A stretch of 8,408 nt of DNA from Oscillospiraceae bacterium (lineage in GTDB: Bacteria > Bacillota > Clostridia > Oscillospirales > Oscillospiraceae), in contig JAEETR010000208.1 in the NCBI GenBank assembly GCA_016286595.1, positions 1-8,408 of the forward strand. Reading direction: 5' to 3'. The position numbers and the translations under genes are program-made. A model generated the notes under the pieces. The model searched no databases, was not told where the DNA came from, and saw only the letters and a list, made by a program, of their open reading frames with translations. Shown in pieces: positions 1-5,054 of this stretch. Positions within the stretch are counted from its first letter, which is position 1. Every line of letters starts with the position of its first letter.

Positions 1-1
1 C

Positions 2-838
2 TACGGCTGGGAGTTCGCGGAGATATACGACATAAACTGCCTCGGCACCTTCTCCTTCAAGGGCACCACCCGGGAGCCGAGATACGGCAACGACCTGCCC
101 CGCATTGCCGAGGCGCCGTCGGGCATCCTCAACGCCATCGGCCTGCAGAACCCCGGAGTGGACGCGGTGATAAACGAGGAGCTGCCTAAACTTAAAAAGG
201 TCTTTCACAAGCCCGTCATGGCCAACGTGAGCGGCTTTTCCGTGGACGAGTACGCGGCCGTTTGTCAGAAGCTTGACGCCTGTCCCCAGGTGGGCTGGCT
301 GGAGGTCAACGTATCCTGCCCCAACGTCCACGGAGGGGGTATGGCCTTCGGCACCGACCCGAAGGCGGCGGCGGAGGTGACGAGAGCGGTGAAGGCCGTC
401 TCGACGAAGCCGGTGATAATGAAGCTTTCCCCCAACGTGACGGACGTCGTTTCCGTGGCGGCGGCCTGCGAGGAGGCGGGAGCCGACGCGGTGAGCCTTA
501 TAAACACCCTCCTTGCCATGCGCATCGACCTGCGTACCCGCAGGCCCGTCATAAAAAACGTCACCGGCGGACTGTCCGGCCCGGCGGTGTTCCCCGTGGC
601 GGTGCGGATGGTGTATCAGGTCGCAAAGGCCGTGAAGATACCCGTGGTGGGCATGGGCGGCGTTTCCTCAGCCGAGGACGTGCTGGAGATGATGATGGCC
701 GGCGCGGCCGCCGTGGAGATAGGCGCCGCCAATCTGGTGGATCCCGCGGTCTGCCGCAGAATAGTTGAAGATCTGCCGGAAGTCATGGAAAAGTACGGCA
801 TAAACGACATAAACGATATCATAGGAGGTGCCCGCTGA
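2..838 (+). CDS. pyrD: Dihydroorotate dehydrogenase, class 1B catalytic subunit (5' truncated by window edge)
   Basis: Oxidises dihydroorotate to orotate, the fourth step of UMP synthesis, as the FMN-bearing catalytic subunit of the cytosolic NAD-linked enzyme. The frame is open from base 2 and shows 278 residues. Compared with the Lactococcus PyrDB sequence as I recall it, only about 25 N-terminal residues are missing. Visible motifs are GILNAIGLQNPG, NVSCPN (residues 103-108 of the visible part, cysteine codon 317-319), FGTDP, GGLSGP (189-194) and GMGG (217-220). The cysteine of SCPN is the catalytic base in class 1 enzymes (class 2 uses serine). The GGxxFGTDP stretch after it is typical of class 1B, which works with the Fe-S/FAD subunit PyrK; pyrK is not in view and may lie upstream. 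One oddity is a phenylalanine where relatives usually have lysine just after GGLSGPA (AVFPVA rather than AIKPVA). The GTG at 158 is an internal valine codon, not a start. The stop overlaps the pyrF start by one base. Confidence 0.95.
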   Translation, partial: YGWEFAEIYDINCLGTFSFKGTTREPRYGNDLPRIAEAPSGILNAIGLQNPGVDAVINEELPKLKKVFHKPVMANVSGFSVDEYAAVCQKLDACPQVGWLEVNVSCPNVHGGGMAFGTDPKAAAEVTRAVKAVSTKPVIMKLSPNVTDVVSVAAACEEAGADAVSLINTLLAMRIDLRTRRPVIKNVTGGLSGPAVFPVAVRMVYQVAKAVKIPVVGMGGVSSAEDVLEMMMAGAAAVEIGAANLVDPAVCRRIVEDLPEVMEKYGINDINDIIGGAR

Positions 839-1536
839 TGGGTAAGGACGTAATAATCGCCTGCGATTTTCCGAGCGCGGAACGGACCTTTGAGTTTCTG
901 GACCTTTTCAAAGAGGAAAAGCCCTTCGTGAAGATAGGCATGGAGCTTTTCTACGCCGCCGGTCCCGACATAGTCAGGCAGATAAAGGCCCGGGGCCATA
1001 AGATATTCCTGGACCTGAAGCTCCACGACATACCCAACACGGTGAAGCGGGCCATGGCGGTGCTTTCAAATCTGGACGCCGACATCGTGAACCTCCACGC
1101 CCTGGGTACGAAGGCCATGATGACCGCCGCCCTGGAGGGCGTCACCCGCCCCGACGGCACGAGGCCCCTGGTCATAGCCGTCACCCAGCTGACCTCCACC
1201 GACCAGCAGACAATGGAGGCCGACCAGCTCATAGAAAAGCCCATGGCCGACGTGGTCATGCACTACGCCAGAAACGCCCGGGACGCGGGACTTGACGGCG
1301 TGGTCTGCTCGCCCCTGGAGGCGGCGGGCGTACACGCGGCCTGCGGAAAGGATTTCCTCACCGTGACCCCCGGCGTCCGCTTCGCCGACGGCGACGTCGG
1401 CGACCAGAAGAGGGTCATGACCCCGGCGCAGGCGAAGGAGATCGGCTCCGACTATATAGTGGTGGGCAGACCCATCACCGCCGCGGCGGATCCGGTGGAG
1501 GCCTACCGCCGCTGCGTAAGAGAATTTGTGGATTGA
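838..1536 (+). CDS. pyrF: Orotidine 5'-phosphate decarboxylase
   Basis: Decarboxylates OMP to UMP, the last step of de novo pyrimidine synthesis, in the cytosol. The 232-residue length is normal for the PyrF type 1 family. The catalytic D-x-K-x-x-D element is present as D59, K61, D64 in FLDLKLHDIPNTV, with the partner lysine K32 in FVKIGMELF. The C-terminal phosphate-binding segment includes TPGVRF and VVGRPIT (G210, R211). The fold is a single TIM barrel with no extra domain, so this is not a PyrE-PyrF fusion. The ATG at 838 shares its A with the TGA of pyrD and is preceded by a strong AGGAGGTG at 823-830, which fixes the start and suggests translational coupling. pyrE follows after 12 bases. 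Confidence 0.96.
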   Translation: MGKDVIIACDFPSAERTFEFLDLFKEEKPFVKIGMELFYAAGPDIVRQIKARGHKIFLDLKLHDIPNTVKRAMAVLSNLDADIVNLHALGTKAMMTAALEGVTRPDGTRPLVIAVTQLTSTDQQTMEADQLIEKPMADVVMHYARNARDAGLDGVVCSPLEAAGVHAACGKDFLTVTPGVRFADGDVGDQKRVMTPAQAKEIGSDYIVVGRPITAAADPVEAYRRCVREFVD

Positions 1537-1548
1537 GAGGATAAGAAA

Positions 1549-2193
1549 ATGGAACTTTCAAAAGCCATCGCGAAAGATCTGCTGTCCATCGGCGCGGTGT
1601 TCTTCCGCCCCGACCAGCCCTTCACCTGGGCCAGCGGCATAAAAAGCCCCGTCTACTGCGACAACCGCCTGACCCTGACCGCACCCGAGGTGCGCACCGC
1701 CGTGGAAAACGGCCTTGCCCAGACGGTGGACGAGTATTATCACGACTGCGAGGTGCTCATGGGCACCTCCACCGCGGGCATCGCCCACGCCGCCATCGTG
1801 GGCCATATCATGGGCCTGCCCATGGGCTACGTCCGTTCTGGAGCCAAGGACCACGGCCGCCAGAACCAGATAGAGGGCAGACTGGAGCCGGGCCAGAAGG
1901 TGGTGGTCATCGAGGACCTCATCTCCACCGGCGGCAGCGTGCTTGAGGTCGTCGACGTGCTGCGGGAGGCCGGCGCCCAGGTGCTGGGCATCGCCAGCAT
2001 ATTCACCTACGGCATGCAGCGGGGCATAGATCGCCTCGCCGCCGCCGGCGTGAAGAACGTGTCCCTGACCAATTTCGACGTGATAGCGCAGGTGGCCGCC
2101 GAAGAGGGCTACATAGCCCCCGAGGACGTGCGGCGGCTCATCGCCTTCCGCGACAACCCCTCCGACGAGAGCTGGATAAAAGGGAGTAGATAA
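1549..2193 (+). CDS. pyrE: Orotate phosphoribosyltransferase
   Basis: Condenses orotate with PRPP to give OMP, the fifth step of UMP synthesis. The protein has 214 residues, close to the usual length for Bacillota PyrE. The PRPP-binding signature is VVVIEDLISTGGS (residues 118-130). The flexible catalytic loop includes R96, K100 and H102 in RSGAKDHGRQNQ. The N-terminal hood region has FTWASGIKSPVYCDNR, typical of the family and involved in orotate binding. The ATG at 1549 lies 12 bases after the pyrF stop and is preceded by a GA-rich stretch (GAGAGG, about 1535-1540) that serves as a modest ribosome binding site. The TAA stop shares one base with the pyrB ATG (TAATG). It acts just before PyrF, which is encoded immediately upstream. 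Confidence 0.96.
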   Translation: MELSKAIAKDLLSIGAVFFRPDQPFTWASGIKSPVYCDNRLTLTAPEVRTAVENGLAQTVDEYYHDCEVLMGTSTAGIAHAAIVGHIMGLPMGYVRSGAKDHGRQNQIEGRLEPGQKVVVIEDLISTGGSVLEVVDVLREAGAQVLGIASIFTYGMQRGIDRLAAAGVKNVSLTNFDVIAQVAAEEGYIAPEDVRRLIAFRDNPSDESWIKGSR

Positions 2194-3113
2194 TGAGAAG
2201 TCTTATCAGCATCCTCGACCTTTCCGTGCAGGAGATAGACGAGCTCATCGATACCGCCTGCGATATAATCGAAAACCCGGCAAAGTACGCCGAAGCCTGC
2301 CGCGGCAGGAAGCTTGCCACGCTGTTCTTCGAGCCCTCCACCCGTACCCGCCTGAGCTTCGAGGCGGCCATGTACGAGCTGGGCGGCAACGTGCTGAGCG
2401 TGTCCAGCGCCGACTCCTCCTCCGCCGCCAAGGGCGAGAGCGTGGCCGACACGGCAAAGACCGTCAGCTGCTACGCCGACATAATCGCTATGCGCCACCC
2501 CAAGGAGGGCGCGCCTTACGTGGCGGCGAAGAACGCCTCCGTCCCCGTGATCAACGCCGGCGACGGCGGCCACAATCACCCCACCCAGACGCTGGCGGAC
2601 CTTCTGACCATCCGCCGGGAGAAGGGCCGCTTCGACGGCCTCACCGTGGGTTTCTGCGGCGACCTGAAGTTCGGGCGCACCGTCCACTCCCTCATAGGCG
2701 CCATGGCCAGATACCCGGACGTCAGGTTCGTGCTCATCTCCCCGGAGGAGCTGAAGCTGCCCAGCTATGAAAAGGACGTTCTCAAGCAGAAGAACATCCC
2801 CTACGTGCAGACCACCGACCTTATGGAGGTCATGCCGGAGCTGGATATCCTCTACATGACGCGGGTGCAGAGAGAGCGGTTCTTCAACGAGGAGGACTAC
2901 CTCCGCCTGAAGGACAGCTACGTCCTCGAGCCAAAAAAGCTCGCCGCCGCCAGGCAGGACCTGTCCATCATGCACCCCCTGCCCAGAGTCAACGAGATAA
3001 GCGTGGCCATCGATTCCGACCCGAGAGCCTGCTACTTCAAGCAGGTGCTCAACGGCAAGTACATCCGCATGGCCCTCATCCTCAAGCTGCTGAAGGAGGC
3101 TGGAAGGATATGA
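2193..3113 (+). CDS. pyrB: Aspartate carbamoyltransferase, catalytic chain
   Basis: Joins carbamoyl phosphate and aspartate to form carbamoyl-aspartate, the committed step of pyrimidine synthesis. The 306 residues match the usual catalytic-chain length. Carbamoyl-phosphate binding is shown by FFEPSTRTRLSFE (STRTR at 49-53) and by the mobile loop DSSSAAKGES with K80, which corresponds to E. coli K84. HPTQTLADL (H129, Q132) and HPLPRVNEI (261-269) complete the active site, as in the E. coli enzyme. The C-terminal YFKQVLNGKYIRMALI is the expected closing helix. It starts at an ATG sharing one base with the pyrE stop, behind AGGGAG at 2181-2186. The immediately following pyrI implies a class B holoenzyme (catalytic trimers bridged by regulatory dimers) subject to nucleotide feedback, rather than the unregulated trimer of Bacillus. 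This last point is inference from gene context. Confidence 0.97.
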   Translation: MRSLISILDLSVQEIDELIDTACDIIENPAKYAEACRGRKLATLFFEPSTRTRLSFEAAMYELGGNVLSVSSADSSSAAKGESVADTAKTVSCYADIIAMRHPKEGAPYVAAKNASVPVINAGDGGHNHPTQTLADLLTIRREKGRFDGLTVGFCGDLKFGRTVHSLIGAMARYPDVRFVLISPEELKLPSYEKDVLKQKNIPYVQTTDLMEVMPELDILYMTRVQRERFFNEEDYLRLKDSYVLEPKKLAAARQDLSIMHPLPRVNEISVAIDSDPRACYFKQVLNGKYIRMALILKLLKEAGRI

Positions 3114-3526
3114 ACATAGATTCCATCACCAACGGCGTGGTCATCGACCACATCACCGCCGGAGCCGGAATGCGCCTTTACGAGCTTCTTGGCCTGGGGG
3201 AGCTGGACTGCTCCGTGGCCATAATCAAGAACGTGCAGAGCGCCAAGATGGGGAAGAAGGACATAATAAAGATAGACGCCCTCATCCCCATAGACTTCGA
3301 CGTTATCGGCTACGTGGACCCGGGCGCCACCGTAAACATCATCCGCGACGAGAAGCTGGTGGAAAAGCGCACCATAGATATGCCCGAGCTGCTGACGGGC
3401 GTCATCAAATGCAAAAATCCCCGGTGCATCACCAGCGTGGAGCAGGAGCTGGACCACGTTTTCCGCCTTACGGACAGGGCGGGGAAGGTGTACAGATGTA
3501 TATATTGCGAGACTAAGGCGGGGTAA
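3110..3526 (+). CDS. pyrI: Aspartate carbamoyltransferase, regulatory chain (zinc protein)
   Basis: Regulatory subunit that binds nucleotide effectors and links PyrB trimers. The protein has 138 residues against about 153 in E. coli; the difference is mostly a shorter C-terminal tail after the zinc site. The N-terminal allosteric domain shows GVVIDHITAGAG and KMGKKDIIKI, matching the E. coli VIDHI and EMGRKDLIKI regions that contact nucleotides. The C-terminal zinc domain has C101, C106, C130 and C133. Their spacing of 5, 24 and 3 is the same as E. coli C109, C114, C138 and C141, so a structural zinc site is expected. The start overlaps the pyrB stop by four bases (ATGA), with AAGGAGG at 3093-3099, ten bases upstream, inside pyrB. 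Coupled translation would help match the two chains. It is the last gene of the pyr operon and is followed by a probable terminator. Confidence 0.96.
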   Translation: MNIDSITNGVVIDHITAGAGMRLYELLGLGELDCSVAIIKNVQSAKMGKKDIIKIDALIPIDFDVIGYVDPGATVNIIRDEKLVEKRTIDMPELLTGVIKCKNPRCITSVEQELDHVFRLTDRAGKVYRCIYCETKAG

Positions 3527-3530
3527 TCGG

Positions 3531-3577
3531 GGCGCTTTCTGTCCTATTGCCGAAAAGCGTGAATCGGCGCCTTTTTT
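3531..3577 (+). terminator. Probable intrinsic terminator of the pyr operon
   Basis: GGCGC at 3531-3535 can pair with GCGCC at 3567-3571, which is followed at once by six Ts (3572-3577). The enclosed 31 bases can form smaller hairpins, for example GCCGA 3549-3553 with TCGGC 3564-3568, or CGCTTT 3533-3538 with AAAGCG 3554-3559. These compete with the outer stem, so the exact fold is uncertain. Its place four bases after the pyrI stop and just before a new promoter supports a terminator role. Confidence 0.6.
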
Positions 3578-3578
3578 C

Positions 3579-3608
3579 TTGACATAAAAGCCAAAAAAAT
3601 GGTAAAAT
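3579..3608 (+). promoter_or_regulatory. Sigma-A-type promoter for the pur operon
   Basis: A perfect -35 hexamer TTGACA lies at 3579-3584 and a near-consensus -10 TAAAAT at 3603-3608, with an 18-base spacer. The stretch is AT-rich inside an otherwise GC-rich window. Initiation would be expected near 3614-3616, about ten bases before the first pairing strand of the ZTP aptamer. It starts one base after the T-run of the pyr terminator, so the two operons appear transcriptionally separated. Confidence 0.85.
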
Positions 3609-3623
3609 TACAGTGTAAAAAGT

Positions 3624-3718
3624 AAGGGTTTTCGCGACTGACGGATTATTGTGGAGCACCACAGGGAAACGAAGGACCCCGGAGGGCGATAAGCCCGGAA
3701 TGCCGACCGTCTGGGCGC
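3624..3718 (+). promoter_or_regulatory. ZTP/ZMP riboswitch aptamer (pfl motif)
   Basis: This leader RNA senses AICAR phosphates (ZMP/ZTP), which build up when 10-formyl-tetrahydrofolate is short. P1 can form between GGGUUUUCG (3626-3634) and CGAAGGACCC (3670-3679). It encloses the conserved-type internal loop CGCGACUGACGG and a P2 hairpin UGUGG/CCACA (3650-3654 with 3659-3663). The 3' domain GCCGACCGUCUGGGC (3702-3716) carries the P3 stem GCC/GGC. Its loop CCGUC (3707-3711) is complementary to GACGG (3640-3644), giving the pseudoknot typical of this class. A small linker hairpin GGGC-GATAA-GCCC (3684-3696) separates the halves. The position directly upstream of purE fits the known regulon. 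Assignment rests on motif recall and base pairing; a covariance-model search was not run. Confidence 0.9.
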
Positions 3719-3757
3719 ACTGATCACAACCGGTTCAGTGCGCCCTTTTGCTTTTTT
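3713..3757 (+). terminator. Riboswitch-controlled intrinsic terminator upstream of purE
   Basis: A perfect 11-bp stem forms between GGGCGCACTGA (3713-3723) and TCAGTGCGCCC (3735-3745), with an 11-base loop, followed by TTTTGCTTTTTT (3746-3757). The 5' arm starts with GGGC (3713-3716), which is also the 3' strand of the aptamer P3 stem, so the two structures exclude each other. Ligand binding should hold these bases in the aptamer and allow read-through, an ON switch, as established for ZTP riboswitches. Confidence 0.93.
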
Positions 3758-3806
3758 GCGGCGCGGCCCGCCTTCACGGAGCGCGTGATCCTCTTTCAAA
3801 CACCTC

Positions 3807-3812
3807 AGGAGG
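3807..3812 (+). promoter_or_regulatory. Ribosome binding site deciding the purE start
   Basis: A full AGGAGG lies eight bases before the ATG at 3821. It selects this ATG over an in-frame GTG at 3785 that would add 12 residues absent from other PurE proteins. The site sits inside the short inverted repeat ACCT-CAGG-AGGT (3802-3813). Confidence 0.85.
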
Positions 3813-3820
3813 TCTCATCT

Positions 3821-4309
3821 ATGAAAAAAGTCGGAATCGTCATGGGCAGCGACAGTGACCTGCCCGTGCTGAAAAAGGCCGCGGACGTGCTGAAAAGCCT
3901 GGACATACCCTTCGAGATGCACGTATATTCCGCCCACCGCACCCCCGACGAGGCCCGGGACTTCGCCCGCGCCGCCCGGGACAGGGGCTTCGGCGTGATC
4001 ATCGCCGCGGCGGGCATGGCCGCCCATCTGGCCGGAGCCATGGCGGCCAACACCATACTGCCCGTCATCGGCATACCCTGCAAAAGCACAGTGCTGGAGG
4101 GCATGGACGCCCTGCTGGCCACCGTGCAGATGCCCTCCGGCATCCCCGTGGCCACCGTGGCCATCGACGGCGGCACCAACGCCGCCCTGCTGGCCGCCCA
4201 GATCCTGGCCGTGGGTGACGAGGATCTGGCCGAAAAGCTGGCCGCCCGCCGTGCGGCCGAGGCGAAAACTGTCCTGGAGAAGGACAGCGGGATAATGGAC
4301 AGGATATGA
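3821..4309 (+). CDS. purE: N5-carboxyaminoimidazole ribonucleotide mutase (PurE, class I type)
   Basis: Produces CAIR, the carboxylated intermediate of purine synthesis, from N5-CAIR (class I activity) in the cytosol. The 162-residue length is typical. The phosphate-binding GSDSD (9-13) and the catalytic-histidine motif SAHRTP (37-42) are present, as are AAGMAAHLAG (63-72) and VQMPSGIPVATVAI with NAALLAAQIL. These resemble class I bacterial PurE rather than the class II AIR carboxylases. Within AAHLAG the usual proline of AAHLPG is alanine. The loop before NAALLA is shorter (AIDGGTNAAL) than in E. coli. A class I enzyme normally receives N5-CAIR from PurK, but no purK is adjacent. It is the first gene of the operon behind the ZTP riboswitch. 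A 58-base gap to purC is AT-rich and shows no convincing second promoter or terminator. Confidence 0.95.
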   Translation: MKKVGIVMGSDSDLPVLKKAADVLKSLDIPFEMHVYSAHRTPDEARDFARAARDRGFGVIIAAAGMAAHLAGAMAANTILPVIGIPCKSTVLEGMDALLATVQMPSGIPVATVAIDGGTNAALLAAQILAVGDEDLAEKLAARRAAEAKTVLEKDSGIMDRI

Positions 4310-4367
4310 CCTGCCCGCTCACAAATTCGTAAAATCTTTTTATTCTATACAAAGGAGCACACTAAAA

Positions 4368-5054
4368 ATGGCAATGGAGCTTGTTTACACCGGAAAGACC
4401 AAGAACGTTTACGCACTGGACAACGGCAACTACCTTCTGAAGTTCAAGGACGACGTCACCGGCGCCGACGGCGTGTTCGACCCCGGTATGAACCAGGTGG
4501 GTCTGACCATCGAGGGCGTGGGCGACGTGAACCTGCGCATGAGCATCTACTTTTTCGAGAAGATAAACGCGGCCGGCATCAAGACCCACTACGTCTCCGC
4601 CGACCTTGACAACACCACCATGGAGGTCCTGCCCGCCAAGGTGTTCGGCCACGGGCTGGAGGTCATCTGCCGCCACAAGGCCGTGGGCAGCTTCTTCCGC
4701 CGCTACGGCGAGTACATCGAGGAGGGCGCCGACCTTCCCGCCTACGTGGAGATGACCTTCAAAAACGACGAGAAGGGCGATCCCCTGGTCACCAAGGACG
4801 GCCTCGTGGTCCTGGGCGTCATGACCGAGGCGCAGTACGAGGCCATCAAGGAGATGACCAAGAAGATAACCCAGATAGTGGCCGACGACCTGAAGGAGAA
4901 GGGCCTGGTGCTCTACGACATCAAGTTCGAGTACGGCTACGACGCCAACGGCGACGTCATGCTCATCGACGAGATAGCCTCCGGCAATATGCGCGTCTAC
5001 AAGGACGGCAAGTATATCGAGCCCATGGAGCTGTCCGCTCTGTTCTTCGCATAA
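4368..5054 (+). CDS. purC: SAICAR synthetase (PurC), divergent variant
   Basis: Joins CAIR with aspartate using ATP to make SAICAR. The 228 residues are slightly shorter than usual. Family features are the N-terminal YTGKTKNVY (the counterpart of YEGKAKRIY), KFKDDVTG, the phosphate/ATP-region segment VICRHKAVGSFFRR (counterpart of VVVRNVAAGS), GDPLVTKDG, YDIKFEYG (usually VDFKLEFG) and LIDEIASGNMRVY. In most PurC proteins the last motif is DEISPDSCRLWD followed by a DKD-containing tail. Here SPDSCRLWD is replaced by ASGNMRVY and the protein ends about 15 residues later in ALFFA. I recall close versions of this form in gut Clostridia, so it is probably a clade-specific variant and not a broken gene. 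AAAGGAG at 4351-4357 supports the ATG at 4368. The TAA stop shares one base with the purF start. Confidence 0.92.
   Translation: MAMELVYTGKTKNVYALDNGNYLLKFKDDVTGADGVFDPGMNQVGLTIEGVGDVNLRMSIYFFEKINAAGIKTHYVSADLDNTTMEVLPAKVFGHGLEVICRHKAVGSFFRRYGEYIEEGADLPAYVEMTFKNDEKGDPLVTKDGLVVLGVMTEAQYEAIKEMTKKITQIVADDLKEKGLVLYDIKFEYGYDANGDVMLIDEIASGNMRVYKDGKYIEPMELSALFFA

Noticed and set aside
158..160. GTG at 158 as the start of pyrD
   Set aside because: The frame stays open upstream to base 2 and encodes conserved PyrD sequence (KGTTREPR, GILNAIGLQNPG), so the gene is cut by the window edge.
2109..2975. 288-codon open frame on the - strand opposite pyrB
   Set aside because: It is a shadow of pyrB with the same biased composition and no recognisable motif.
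3758..3772. Short GGCG/CGCC hairpin after the riboswitch terminator
   Set aside because: Four pairs in very GC-rich sequence are expected by chance, and there is no T-run or other functional context.
3785..3820. GTG at 3785 as an upstream start for purE
   Set aside because: It has no ribosome binding site of its own and would add 12 residues not seen in PurE. The ATG at 3821 has AGGAGG eight bases upstream and gives the standard MKKVGIVMGSDSD start.
4310..4367. Possible internal promoter in the AT-rich gap between purE and purC
   Set aside because: TATTCT and TATAC-like sequences occur, but there is no convincing -35 element at a suitable distance. The gap is adequately explained by the purC ribosome binding site.
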